Positions 18,672-26,767 of a stretch of 64,000 nucleotides of DNA are shown piece by piece. A program made the translations under genes and the position numbers. The stretch's first letter is position 1. Each line of letters opens with the position of its first letter. The stretch spans positions 62,001 to 126,000 of the forward strand of contig NZ_JAMZFT010000004.1 in NCBI RefSeq assembly GCF_024158125.1. The letters run 5' to 3'. This stretch comes from Futiania mangrovi (GTDB lineage: Bacteria > Pseudomonadota > Alphaproteobacteria > Futianiales > Futianiaceae). The notes beneath the pieces were generated by a model. The model did no database searches, had not been told where the DNA came from, and worked only from the letters and a program-made list of their open reading frames with translations.

Positions 18672-19343
18672 TCAGGCGCCTTCCCGTGCCAGTTCTGCAA
18701 TCGCCAGCCGCAGCGCGTCGATGCCGGCCCCCTTCTCCGAGGAGGTCGCGAGCACCACCGGGTAGGCGGCGGGGTTGCGGCGGGCTTCCGCCTCGGTCTC
18801 CGCCAGGACGCGGGCCTGGTCGGTGCCTTTCAGCTTGTCGATCTTGGTCAGCACGACCTGGTAGGAGACAGCCGCCTCGTTCAGCATGCCCATGATCTCG
18901 CGGTCGTTGGCCTTGACGCCGTGGCGGGCGTCGATCAGCAGGAAGACGCGCCTCAGTTGCGGGCGGCCGCGCAGGTAGAGGCGCACAAGGCGCGTCCACG
19001 CCTCGACCTTCGCCTTGGGCGCCTTGGCGAAGCCATAGCCCGGCATGTCGATCATCAACAGCCGGCCGCCCATGTCGAACACATTGAGCTCCTGTGTCCG
19101 GCCCGGCGTGTTGGATGTGCGTGCCAGTGTACGCCGCTGGGTCAGTGCGTTGATCAGGCTCGACTTGCCGACGTTCGAGCGGCCGGCGAACGCGATCTCC
19201 GGCAGTGCGCCGCCGGGAAGGGCGCCGAGGTCGACGACGCCCTTCACGAAGCTGACGTCCTGCGTGGTCAGCCGGCGCGCCTCGGCCAATGCCTCGGCGT
19301 CGTCCGGCTCCTGCGCCCCGTCGGGATCGGCGGGGGCGGCCAT
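18672..19343 (-). CDS. engB: Ribosome biogenesis GTPase YihA/YsxC (EngB)
   Basis: The 223-residue small GTPase is needed for 50S subunit assembly. P-loop [13 protein letters not shown]2 [10 protein letters not shown]3 [12 protein letters not shown] and G4 TKIDKLKG are all present. The ATG at 19343 overlaps the yidC stop (TGATG), so yidC and engB are translationally coupled. The frame is open upstream inside yidC, but that part has no GTPase sequence. The order yidC-engB-argB matches many alphaproteobacteria. Confidence 0.96.
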   Translation of the reverse strand: MAAPADPDGAQEPDDAEALAEARRLTTQDVSFVKGVVDLGALPGGALPEIAFAGRSNVGKSSLINALTQRRTLARTSNTPGRTQELNVFDMGGRLLMIDMPGYGFAKAPKAKVEAWTRLVRLYLRGRPQLRRVFLLIDARHGVKANDREIMGMLNEAAVSYQVVLTKIDKLKGTDQARVLAETEAEARRNPAAYPVVLATSSEKGAGIDALRLAIAELAREGA

Positions 19344-21115
19344 CAGTCCTTCGGCTGCGACTTTGAGCCGGCGTAGAACTCCAGCGGCACGCCCATGCGC
19401 TTCATGATGACGCCCTGTTGAATGATCGACAGCAGGTTGTTCCACGTCCAGTAGATCACCAGGCCCGCCGCGAAGGGCGCGAGCACGAACGTGAAGATCA
19501 CGGGCAGGAACAGGAACACCTTGGCCTGCGTCGGATCGGCCGGCGGCGGGTTCAGGCGCTGCTGCACGAACATGGTGACGCCCATCAGCAGCGGCCAGAC
19601 ACCGATCATCAGGAAGCTCGGCGGATCCCACGGGATCAGGCCGAACAGGTTGAAGATCGTGGTCGGATCGGGGGCGGACAGGTCCTGGATCCAGCCGAAG
19701 AAGGGTGCGTGCCGCATCTCGATGGTGACGAACAGCACCTTGTAGAGCGCGAAGAACACCGGGATCTGGACGAGGATCGGCAGGCAGCCTGCGAGCGGAT
19801 TGACCTTCTCGGTCTTGTACAGCTCCATCATCGCCTGCTGCTGCTTCATCTTGTCTTCGGCGTAGCGGTCCCGGATCTTCAGCATCTCCGGTTGCAGCTT
19901 CTTCATCTTCGACATGGCGACGTAGGACTTGTTCGCCAGCGGGAAGAACAGAAGCTTCACGAGGACGGTCAGCAGCAGGATGGCCACGCCGAAGTTGCCG
20001 ACCAGCGCAAAGAGCCAGTCGAGCACGTAGAAGATCGGCTTCGTCAGGAAGAAGAACCAGCCCCAGTCGATCGTCAGGTCGAAGCGGTCGATTCCCAGCT
20101 GTTCCTCGTAGGCGTTGATCGTCTGCACGATCTTGGCGCCGGCAAACAGGTGGTCGGTCACGGCCGCGGTGCCGCCGGCCGGCACGACCATTCCGTCGCG
20201 GATGTAGTTCGCCTGGTAGACCGGCCGGTTGGCGCTTTCGGCGTACTTGAATTCCCCCGTGAAGCGCTCCGACTGGTCGGGGACGAGTTGCGTCATCCAG
20301 TACTTGTCGGTGATGCCGAGCCAGCCGCCCGTGGTCTCCACGCGCCGGGTCTTTTCCTCCGCGATGTCGGAGTAGTCGATCTCGAGCAGCGACCCGCCGA
20401 GCACGCCGATCAGGCCCTCGTGCAGGATGTAGAAACCTTCGGTCACCGGCTCGCCGACGCGGCGGATCAGGGCATAGGGGAAGAGCGTCACATCCTCCGC
20501 ACCGGTGTTCTGCACAGATTGCTCGACCGTGAACAGGTACTGGTCGTCGACGCTGATCGTCCGGCGGAAGACGAGACCCTGGCCGTTGTCCCAGCCCAGC
20601 ACCAGCGGCTGGCCGGGGGCGAGCGTCTCACCCTCGACCACGGTCCACGGGGTATCGGGGCCGGGGGTGGCGATCCCGCTGCCGGGGGCGACCTGCCAGC
20701 CGAACTGGGCGAAATAGGGTGCTTCGGAGCCCTGCGGCGACAGCAGCACGATATTGGGGGAGTCCGGGTCCACCGTCTCGCGGTAGTTCTTCAGCGCGAG
20801 GTCGTCGATCCGCGCGCCGGTCAGCGCGATCGAGCCCTTGAGCGTCGGGGTGTCGATGGCGACCCGCGCGCTCCGCGCCAGCGCATCGGCGCGCGGCAGG
20901 GCAATGGCTCCGCCGGTCCCGACGTTGGGGGTGGATGTCCCTGCCGCACCCGGCGTCGGCCGCAGCGCATCGGCGGCGTCGCCGCCCGCGGCCTGCTGCT
21001 GCGCGATGCGGGCCTGTTCGGCCTCCATCTGCGGTTTCGCGACGAAGTACTGCCACGCGATGAGCACGAGGAAGGACAATGCGAACGCGAGGATGAGGTT
21101 GCGATTGTCGCCCAT
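19343..21115 (-). CDS. yidC: Membrane protein insertase YidC
   Basis: The 590-residue inner-membrane insertase starts with a transmembrane helix ([20 protein letters not shown]), then a proline/alanine-rich linker. The large periplasmic beta-sandwich domain runs to about residue 340. The conserved five-helix core includes [20 protein letters not shown], the cytoplasmic coiled coil [22 protein letters not shown] and the [19 protein letters not shown] helix. It inserts membrane proteins alone or with SecYEG. It overlaps engB by 1 nt downstream and has yidD 15 bp upstream. Confidence 0.97.
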   Translation of the reverse strand: MGDNRNLILAFALSFLVLIAWQYFVAKPQMEAEQARIAQQQAAGGDAADALRPTPGAAGTSTPNVGTGGAIALPRADALARSARVAIDTPTLKGSIALTGARIDDLALKNYRETVDPDSPNIVLLSPQGSEAPYFAQFGWQVAPGSGIATPGPDTPWTVVEGETLAPGQPLVLGWDNGQGLVFRRTISVDDQYLFTVEQSVQNTGAEDVTLFPYALIRRVGEPVTEGFYILHEGLIGVLGGSLLEIDYSDIAEEKTRRVETTGGWLGITDKYWMTQLVPDQSERFTGEFKYAESANRPVYQANYIRDGMVVPAGGTAAVTDHLFAGAKIVQTINAYEEQLGIDRFDLTIDWGWFFFLTKPIFYVLDWLFALVGNFGVAILLLTVLVKLLFFPLANKSYVAMSKMKKLQPEMLKIRDRYAEDKMKQQQAMMELYKTEKVNPLAGCLPILVQIPVFFALYKVLFVTIEMRHAPFFGWIQDLSAPDPTTIFNLFGLIPWDPPSFLMIGVWPLLMGVTMFVQQRLNPPPADPTQAKVFLFLPVIFTFVLAPFAAGLVIYWTWNNLLSIIQQGVIMKRMGVPLEFYAGSKSQPKD

Positions 21116-21130
21116 GAAGCCTTTTCTCGG

Positions 21131-21514
21131 TCAGGAAAGTTCCGGCGCCCGCGTTTTAGGCGCGGGGGCGGCGGGGTGCAAACGGTTTCGGTCCTCGGTG
21201 CCCGTCTCGTGCGGCACGGTGTCGCCCTCGTTCCGACAACAGGTGTGGCCGGTGCGGGGCGGAACCGGGTCGAACGCCCAGCCGCCGGGCAGCCGCGTGA
21301 ACGGGTGGCAGCGCGCAAGCCGCCGCGCCGCCAGCGCGGTGCCGCGGACCGGGCCATGAAGCTTCAGCGCCTCGACTGCATATTCCGAGCAGCTCGGCGC
21401 AAACCGGCAACGCGGACCGATCAGCGGCGAAATCAGGTAGCGGTAGACGAGAATCGGCGCGATCAGCACGGTGGTGCCGATGCGCGAAGCCAGATGTCCC
21501 AAGCCTGACGCCAT
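21131..21514 (-). CDS. yidD: Membrane protein insertion efficiency factor YidD
   Basis: The 127-residue protein has an N-terminal amphipathic or membrane helix ([20 protein letters not shown]) followed by [19 protein letters not shown], the hallmark Cys-rich YidD motif, and ends with a basic tail that is longer than in short homologues. The ATG at 21514 is chosen because it aligns with the family start. Upstream in-frame sequence overlaps rnpA in another phase. It lies between rnpA and yidC, the classical position. It is thought to aid YidC-dependent insertion at the inner membrane. Confidence 0.95.
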   Translation of the reverse strand: MASGLGHLASRIGTTVLIAPILVYRYLISPLIGPRCRFAPSCSEYAVEALKLHGPVRGTALAARRLARCHPFTRLPGGWAFDPVPPRTGHTCCRNEGDTVPHETGTEDRNRLHPAAPAPKTRAPELS

Positions 21515-21542
21515 GTCCGTGTTCTCTTTGGCTGGCAGCGGA

Positions 21543-21920
21543 TCAGTCCGGACGGGCCGGAGCGGGGTCGCGAGCGGGGTCGCGGTCGAGGCGGCGATGC
21601 ACGCGGGACAGCGCTTCCTCCAGGTCGGCACGCAACAGGGCGAAGTCGCGATCCGGCGTCGTTCCGCGGGCTATCAGAACATAGGCGATGCCGGGGCGGC
21701 CGCAACGGGCGATCAGGTCGTCGGCGAGAACGCGCAGACGCCGCTTGGCGCGGTTGCGCTGAACCGCGCCGCCAACCTTGCGGCTCGCGGTGAAGCCGAC
21801 CCGCGGACCATCGGGTGGCGAGAGGTCCGTGCGGGCCTGCAAAACGAGACCCGGCGCCGCCCATCGGACGCCGCCGGCCACATGCTTGAAATCGGCACGT
21901 CGTTTCAGGCGCGGAAGCAC
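21543..21920 (-). CDS. rnpA: Ribonuclease P protein component
   Basis: The basic protein of about 125 residues binds RNase P RNA and helps mature tRNA 5' ends. Diagnostic sequence: [12 protein letters not shown] at the N-terminus, [24 protein letters not shown] (the conserved RNR region), then [10 protein letters not shown]. The GTG at 21920 is chosen because it gives the family-typical start [10 protein letters not shown]. It lies 17 bp downstream of rpmH, the standard pair. The C-terminal tail rich in Arg, Asp and Pro is an unusual low-complexity extension. Confidence 0.93.
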   Translation of the reverse strand: MLPRLKRRADFKHVAGGVRWAAPGLVLQARTDLSPPDGPRVGFTASRKVGGAVQRNRAKRRLRVLADDLIARCGRPGIAYVLIARGTTPDRDFALLRADLEEALSRVHRRLDRDPARDPAPARPD

Positions 21921-21931
21921 GCGCGCCCGAA

Positions 21932-21947
21932 GTCGGCTCAGGCCGAC
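21932..21947. other. Hairpin overlapping the rpmH stop codon
   Basis: A perfect 6-bp inverted repeat with a 4-nt loop (GTCGGC at 21932-21937, GCCGAC at 21942-21947) straddles the rpmH stop and the short rpmH-rnpA spacer. There is no T tract. It could mark an RNA processing or attenuation point that lets L34 be made in excess of RnpA. This is inference only. Confidence 0.4.
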
Positions 21948-22072
21948 AGCCGCTTGCGGCCCCGGGCACGGCGCAGCGCCAGCACCTGCCGGCCGCCGCG
22001 GGTCGCGCTGCGTGCGCGGAAGCCGTGCCTGCGCTTGCGAACGAGCTTGCTCGGCTGATAGGTGCGCTTCAC
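21938..22072 (-). CDS. rpmH: 50S ribosomal protein L34
   Basis: The 44-residue, highly basic protein reads [20 protein letters not shown] followed by a run ending in [13 protein letters not shown], an unmistakable L34. It starts with GTG at 22072 and ends with TGA at 21938. The ribosome site is weak. It leads the rpmH-rnpA-yidD-yidC-engB-argB block and is preceded by a near-consensus promoter at 22170-22198, with a leader of about 90 nt. Confidence 0.97.
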   Translation of the reverse strand: MKRTYQPSKLVRKRRHGFRARSATRGGRQVLALRRARGRKRLSA

Positions 22073-22169
22073 GGGTCTGCTCCATCATCTGTCTGGCGTC
22101 GCGGCGGGCACGGGCCATCTCATGCCCCGGCAGCGCGGACGCGCAAAAGCCTCACGAAAGTTGAACGCG

Positions 22170-22198
22170 GGCTATACGGGCGAGGGTGCGCATTGTCA
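22170..22198 (-). promoter_or_regulatory. Sigma-70 promoter of rpmH operon
   Basis: On the minus strand a perfect TTGACA (22198-22193) is followed by a 17-bp spacer and TATAGC (22175-22170). This is the best sigma-70 promoter match I found in the window and suits a ribosomal protein operon. Transcription would start near 22163. The rest of the 330-bp gap 22073-22402 holds no gene that I can support. Confidence 0.8.
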
Positions 22199-22402
22199 AT
22201 GCCTCAGCGGCCCGGCGGGGCCGGTCGCGCCGGCTCGTCGTTCACCGTGGATCACGTTTCCTTTATCTTGCGGGGGCGACGCTGGTTTCCTGCCCTGCAA
22301 TACCGCACATAAGTCGAAGCGGGGCGTCGTCGCCCTCGCGCGGTCCGATCGGGGTTCGTTTCAGTCCGGGGGTTTTGCATGGGCAGGATGAAGGAGCAGG
22401 AC

Positions 22403-23176
22403 ATGGATGGACGCAGCCTGGCCGCCCGCGAACGCAAGGCGCCGGGCGTGGCGGTTGCGCCTGCCCGCGGTGCGCTCGCCCGGTTATGGCCGCTTGCCGT
22501 CCTGGGGGTGGGGCTGCTCCTCTTCTTCGCGCTGGGCGGCCCGTCCTATGTCTCTTTCGACACGCTGCGTGAGAACCGGGCGGATCTCATCGCCTGGCGG
22601 GCGGAGCACGGGGTTCTGGCGGCTTTCGCCTATGTGGCTCTATATGCGGCTGTCACGGCCTTCTCGCTGCCGGTCGCCTCGGTCCTGACCCTGACGGGCG
22701 GGTTCCTGTTCGGCTGGTTCTGGGGCGGTCTCTGGACAGTGACGGGGGCCACCCTTGGCGCCGCGGTGCTGTTCCTCGCCGCCCGGACGGCGCTCGGCGA
22801 GACCCTGAAAGCGCGGGCAGGGCCGTTCCTGAAGCGGTTCGAGGCCGGCTTCCGGCGCGACATGTGGAGCTATCTGTTCATCCTGCGGCTCGTGCCGGTC
22901 TTTCCGTTCTGGCTGGTGAACCTCGCGCCTGCCTTCCTGGGCGTGCCGCTTCATGCCTTTCTGGTCACGACCTTCCTGGGCATCCTGCCCGGCTCGTTCG
23001 TGTTCGCGTCGGTCGGGGCGGGGCTCGGGGCGGTGTTCGACCGGGGCGAGGATCCCGACCTCTCCGGCATCCTGACCGATCCGGCGGTCTTCCTGCCGAT
23101 CCTGGCGCTGATCGCGCTGGCGCTGGTACCCGTCGTCTACAAGCGCCTCGTGCGCCGGCCGGGACTGCCTCAATGA
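22403..23176 (+). CDS. TVP38/TMEM64 family membrane protein
   Basis: The 257-residue polytopic membrane protein has a VTT/SNARE-associated (DedA-like) core: FSLPVASVLTLTGGFLFGWF, the GATLGAAVLFLAAR segment, and FLVTTFLGILPGSFVFASVG. The ATG at 22403 is chosen because AAGGAG lies 6 nt before it; ATGs at 22379 and 22388 are weaker. Family members are thought to be lipid scramblases or transporters. The stop overlaps the start of the disulfide oxidoreductase gene by 4 bp (ATGA), and similar proteins are sometimes fused to such oxidoreductases. Confidence 0.9.
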   Translation: MDGRSLAARERKAPGVAVAPARGALARLWPLAVLGVGLLLFFALGGPSYVSFDTLRENRADLIAWRAEHGVLAAFAYVALYAAVTAFSLPVASVLTLTGGFLFGWFWGGLWTVTGATLGAAVLFLAARTALGETLKARAGPFLKRFEAGFRRDMWSYLFILRLVPVFPFWLVNLAPAFLGVPLHAFLVTTFLGILPGSFVFASVGAGLGAVFDRGEDPDLSGILTDPAVFLPILALIALALVPVVYKRLVRRPGLPQ

Positions 23177-24600
23177 GCCGGACCGTGGAGACCGACATCT
23201 GCGTCATCGGTGCTGGCTCTGGCGGGCTCTCCGTGGCGGCGGGGGCGGCGCAGATGGGCGCGCGCGTCGTGCTCGTCGAGAAGGGGGAGATGGGCGGCGA
23301 CTGCCTGAACTACGGCTGCGTCCCGTCCAAGGCGCTGCTGGCAGCCGGCAAGCACGCCCACGCGATGCGCCATGGCGCGGCTTTCGGGATCGCGCCCCTC
23401 GAACCGCAGGTCGATTTCGCCGCCGTGCGCCAGCACGTGCACGGCGTCATCGCCGCCATCGCGCCGCACGACAGCCAGGAGCGGTTCGAGGGCCTCGGCG
23501 TCACCGTTATCCGCGAGGCCGCACGGTTCGCGGGACCTCGCACGGTGCAGGCGGGAGAGACCCGGATCGAGGCGAAATACGTGGTGGTGGCGACGGGCTC
23601 CTCGCCCTTCGTTCCGCCGATCGAGGGGCTGGACGGGGTTCCCTATTTCACCAACGAGACGATCTTCGGCAACGACGTCCGGCCTGAACATCTGATCGTC
23701 GTCGGCGGCGGTCCCATCGGGATGGAAATGGCGCAGGCGCACCGGCGGCTGGGATCGCAGGTAACCGTGCTCGAGGGGATGCGCGCGCTCGGCAAGGACG
23801 ATCCGGAAGCGGCAGCCATCGTTCTCGACCGTCTGCGCGGCGAAGGCATCGACATCCGGGAGCAGGCGAAGGTCGTCCGCGTCGCCCCCGTGGCCGAAGG
23901 CGTCGCCGTGACGGTCGAGCGGAACGGCCGCGAGGAGACCGTGACCGGCAGCCACCTGCTCGTCGCGGTCGGGCGGAAGGCGAACGTCGAGGGACTGAAC
24001 CTCGAAGCCGGCAATGTCGCCTACGACCGGCGCGGCATCTCGGTCGACTCGCGGCTGCGCTCCACCACCAACAGCCGCGTCTTCGCCATCGGGGACGTGG
24101 CGGGCCAGCTTCAGTTCACGCATGTCGCGGGCTACCACGCGGGCATCGCGATCCGGAACATGCTGTTCTGGCTGCCGGCCAAGGCCAGCATGCGCGCCAT
24201 GCCCTGGGCAACCTACACCGACCCGGAACTGGCCCATGTCGGCATGGCGGAGGCCGAGGCGAAGAAGGCGCACTCCGACGCATCCGTGCTGCGCTGGACC
24301 TTTAAGGAGAACGATCGCGCGCAGGCCGAACGGCGCACGGAGGGGATCATCAAGGCCGTCGTGCGGGGCAATGGCGAAATCCTGGGTGCGACCGTCGTCG
24401 GGCCGCATGCTGCCGATCTTCTGCTTCCATGGGTGCTTGCGGTGGAGAAGCGCATGAAGATCGGTACGCTGGCCGGGCTCACCGCGCCCTATCCCACCCT
24501 CGGCGAGGTGTCGAAACGTGTTGCGGGCAGCTATTATACGCCGAAACTGTTCAGCGACCGGACTCGGAGGCTTGTCCGCTTCCTGATGCGCTGGTCCTGA
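23173..24600 (+). CDS. FAD-dependent pyridine nucleotide-disulfide oxidoreductase (MerA/Lpd-like)
   Basis: The 475-residue flavoprotein has an FAD motif (CVIGAGSGGLSVAAGAAQ), the redox disulfide in GGDCLNYGCVPSK (Cys44, Cys49), and an NAD(P) motif in IVVGGGPIGMEMAQAH. Its dimerisation domain ends APYPTLGEVSKR, where dihydrolipoamide dehydrogenases have the catalytic HPTLSE. The catalytic His is therefore Tyr while the Glu remains, so it is probably not a true lipoamide dehydrogenase. No N-terminal heavy-metal domain or C-terminal vicinal Cys of mercuric reductase is present. It is translationally coupled to the TVP38 gene. Substrate unknown. Confidence 0.9.
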   Translation: MSRTVETDICVIGAGSGGLSVAAGAAQMGARVVLVEKGEMGGDCLNYGCVPSKALLAAGKHAHAMRHGAAFGIAPLEPQVDFAAVRQHVHGVIAAIAPHDSQERFEGLGVTVIREAARFAGPRTVQAGETRIEAKYVVVATGSSPFVPPIEGLDGVPYFTNETIFGNDVRPEHLIVVGGGPIGMEMAQAHRRLGSQVTVLEGMRALGKDDPEAAAIVLDRLRGEGIDIREQAKVVRVAPVAEGVAVTVERNGREETVTGSHLLVAVGRKANVEGLNLEAGNVAYDRRGISVDSRLRSTTNSRVFAIGDVAGQLQFTHVAGYHAGIAIRNMLFWLPAKASMRAMPWATYTDPELAHVGMAEAEAKKAHSDASVLRWTFKENDRAQAERRTEGIIKAVVRGNGEILGATVVGPHAADLLLPWVLAVEKRMKIGTLAGLTAPYPTLGEVSKRVAGSYYTPKLFSDRTRRLVRFLMRWS

Positions 24601-24625
24601 GAAGGGCGGCAAGCGGGGACACCAC

Positions 24626-26038
24626 ATGGCCGACATCCGCGTGCCCGGTGCGCCCGCGCCGGGCCTCAGCCTGATCCGCGGTCTGTCCGGGCGGCTGCTG
24701 CTTCTGACCGTGCTGTTCGTCATGCTGGCGGAGGTTTTCGTATTCGCGCCGTCGGTCGGCCGCTTCCGGCTGACCTATCTGGCCGACCGGCTGGAGGCGG
24801 CGCAGATCGCGGGGCTCGTCCTGGAGGCCGCGCCCGGGGCCGCGGTCTCCGCCGCGCTGAAGGAGGAGCTGCTGATGAGCGCGGAGGTCGTGTCGGTGGC
24901 GATTCGCCGGCCGGGCCGTCCCGTCCTCATGTTGATGGCCGAAGGACACCCGCCGCACGAGGCGACCTATTCCATCGGCAGCGCCGGCTTCTTCAGCTCG
25001 ATCGCCGATGCTCTGCGTGCGCTTGCCGGGCCGCCGCGCGTCATCATGGCGACGGGACCCGCGGCTTTCGGAGAGGGCTCGGTCGAGATCGTGATGAGCG
25101 AGGCGCCGATGCGCGCGGCGATGATCGACTATGGTCTGCGCATCCTTGGGCTTTCGATCCTCATCTCGCTGTTCACCGCGGCGCTGGTCTTCCTCAGCCT
25201 GTACCTGCTGCTTGTGAAGCCCTTGCGGCGGATCACCGAGAACCTGACAAGCTTCCGGGACAACCCCGAGGATGCGTCCCGCGTCATCGTCCCGCGCCAC
25301 GGTCCCGACGAGATCGCGCAGGCCGAGCGGGAGCTTGCCGGCATGCAGGCCGACGTGCGCGCAGCGCTGAAGCAGAAGGACCGCCTGGCGGCGCTGGGCC
25401 TCGCGGTCGCCAAGATCAACCACGACCTCCGTAACATCCTTGCGAGCGCTCAACTGGTCTCCGACCGCCTTGCGGTGAGCACCGACCCGGGCGTGCAGCG
25501 CATTGCCCCGCGTCTGGTTGCTGCCATCGACCGGGCCATCGCCCTTTGCACCAATACGCTGCGTTACGGCCGGGCCGAGGAGCGTGTGCCCGAACGGCGC
25601 CGCATCCGGCTCAGCGCGCCGCTCCGCGACATTGCATCGGTGCTGGCGCTTGCCGAACATCCGGCCATCCGCTGGCGGGTGGACGGGCTCGACGACTTCC
25701 CGGTCTATGCCGATCCGGAGCACCTGTTCCGCATCCTGATCAATCTCGTGCGCAATGCGATGCAGGCGCTGGAGGACTTTGGCGGTCCGGGCGAAATCGC
25801 AGTGACGGCGCGGCGCAGGCCCGGTCATGTCGAGATCGACGTGGCCGACACGGGGCCCGGCGTGCCGGAAACGGCCCGTGCGCATCTCTTCGGGGCCTTC
25901 GTCGGTTCGGCGCGTGCCGGCGGCTCAGGCCTCGGCCTTGCGATCGCGCGCGAGCTTGCGCGTGGCCACGGCGGCGACGTTGTCCTGCACCGCACGGGGC
26001 CGGAGGGAACGGTCTTCCGGGTGACGCTGCCGGACTGA
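24626..26038 (+). CDS. Membrane sensor histidine kinase
   Basis: The 470-residue kinase has two transmembrane helices (about residues 22-42 and 172-195) that enclose a periplasmic domain of about 130 residues, followed by a HAMP-like linker. The H box is INHDLRNILASAQLV, the N box NLVRNAMQALE, and the G boxes DTGPGVP and GSGLGLAIAREL. No response regulator gene lies next to it. The upstream flavoprotein ends 25 bp earlier and a ParA gene follows 77 bp later. Signal unknown. The HDLRN form of the H box places it with bacterial kinases that act on a regulator encoded elsewhere. Confidence 0.93.
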   Translation: MADIRVPGAPAPGLSLIRGLSGRLLLLTVLFVMLAEVFVFAPSVGRFRLTYLADRLEAAQIAGLVLEAAPGAAVSAALKEELLMSAEVVSVAIRRPGRPVLMLMAEGHPPHEATYSIGSAGFFSSIADALRALAGPPRVIMATGPAAFGEGSVEIVMSEAPMRAAMIDYGLRILGLSILISLFTAALVFLSLYLLLVKPLRRITENLTSFRDNPEDASRVIVPRHGPDEIAQAERELAGMQADVRAALKQKDRLAALGLAVAKINHDLRNILASAQLVSDRLAVSTDPGVQRIAPRLVAAIDRAIALCTNTLRYGRAEERVPERRRIRLSAPLRDIASVLALAEHPAIRWRVDGLDDFPVYADPEHLFRILINLVRNAMQALEDFGGPGEIAVTARRRPGHVEIDVADTGPGVPETARAHLFGAFVGSARAGGSGLGLAIARELARGHGGDVVLHRTGPEGTVFRVTLPD

Positions 26039-26115
26039 GGTATCCTGCTCGCTTGTTGTGCGACGCAACATGAATGCCTATCCTCAATGTCGGATGCCAA
26101 GAGAGGATGCGGTCC

Positions 26116-26748
26116 ATGGCCAAGGTCATCACCATCGCGCAGCAGAAGGGCGGGGCCGGCAAGACCTCGCTCGCCGCGCACCTGGGCGCGCATTGGGCGC
26201 GCAAGGGCAAGCGCGTTGCATTGCTCGATCTCGACCCTCAGCAGAGCCTCAGTGCCTGGTTCTCGATGCGGCAGGACCTTGGACACGACACCGGGCATCT
26301 GACACTGCGCCCGTCCTCGGGCTGGCGGGCGACGACCGAGGTGCGGCGCCTCGGCGAGGAAGCGGACGTGATCCTGATCGATTGCCCGCCGCACGCCGAG
26401 ACCTCGGGCCGGGTGGCGATCCGGTCGGCCGACCTGGTCGTCGTGCCGTGCCAGCTGTCGCCGATGGATATCTGGGCCTCGCGCCCGACGCTCGAGATGG
26501 TGGAGAAGGAAGGCCGGCCCGCCCTCCTCGTGCTGAACCGCGTGCCGCCGCGCGGGAAGCTGGCGGACGAGCTGCGCGCGCGCATGGCGAAGGATGAGCT
26601 GCCGCTTGCCAGGGCCTCCCTCGGCAACCGCATGGGTTTCGCCGCGAGCCTGATGGACGGCCTCGGCGTGTCGGAGGCGGAGCCGCGCTCCAAGGCCGCG
26701 CGGGAGATCGCCGCGCTGGCCACCGAGATCCTGCGCAAGTCGGGCTGA
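26116..26748 (+). CDS. ParA family ATPase (orphan)
   Basis: The 210-residue deviant Walker-A ATPase has KGGAGKTSLAAHLGAH at residues 11-26, Walker A' LLDLDPQQSLSAWF and Walker B VILIDCPPH. It resembles the short chromosomal ParA/VirC1 group rather than the ParA of parABS, with no N-terminal HTH and no ParB gene beside it. The ATG at 26116 is chosen for its GAGAGG site about 9 nt upstream. Likely role is spatial positioning of some cargo or complex. It converges with gamma-glutamyltransferase with a 19-bp gap. Confidence 0.9.
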   Translation: MAKVITIAQQKGGAGKTSLAAHLGAHWARKGKRVALLDLDPQQSLSAWFSMRQDLGHDTGHLTLRPSSGWRATTEVRRLGEEADVILIDCPPHAETSGRVAIRSADLVVVPCQLSPMDIWASRPTLEMVEKEGRPALLVLNRVPPRGKLADELRARMAKDELPLARASLGNRMGFAASLMDGLGVSEAEPRSKAAREIAALATEILRKSG

Positions 26749-26767
26749 GCGCTCCCGGGCTCCCTGC

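Noticed and set aside
21131-22200. Chromosome origin next to rpmH-rnpA
   Set aside because: In many bacteria dnaA and oriC lie beside rpmH, but here there is no dnaA and no cluster of DnaA boxes. In many alphaproteobacteria the origin lies elsewhere.
23173-24600. Mercuric reductase assignment
   Set aside because: No N-terminal metal-binding domain, no C-terminal cysteine pair and no mer genes nearby.
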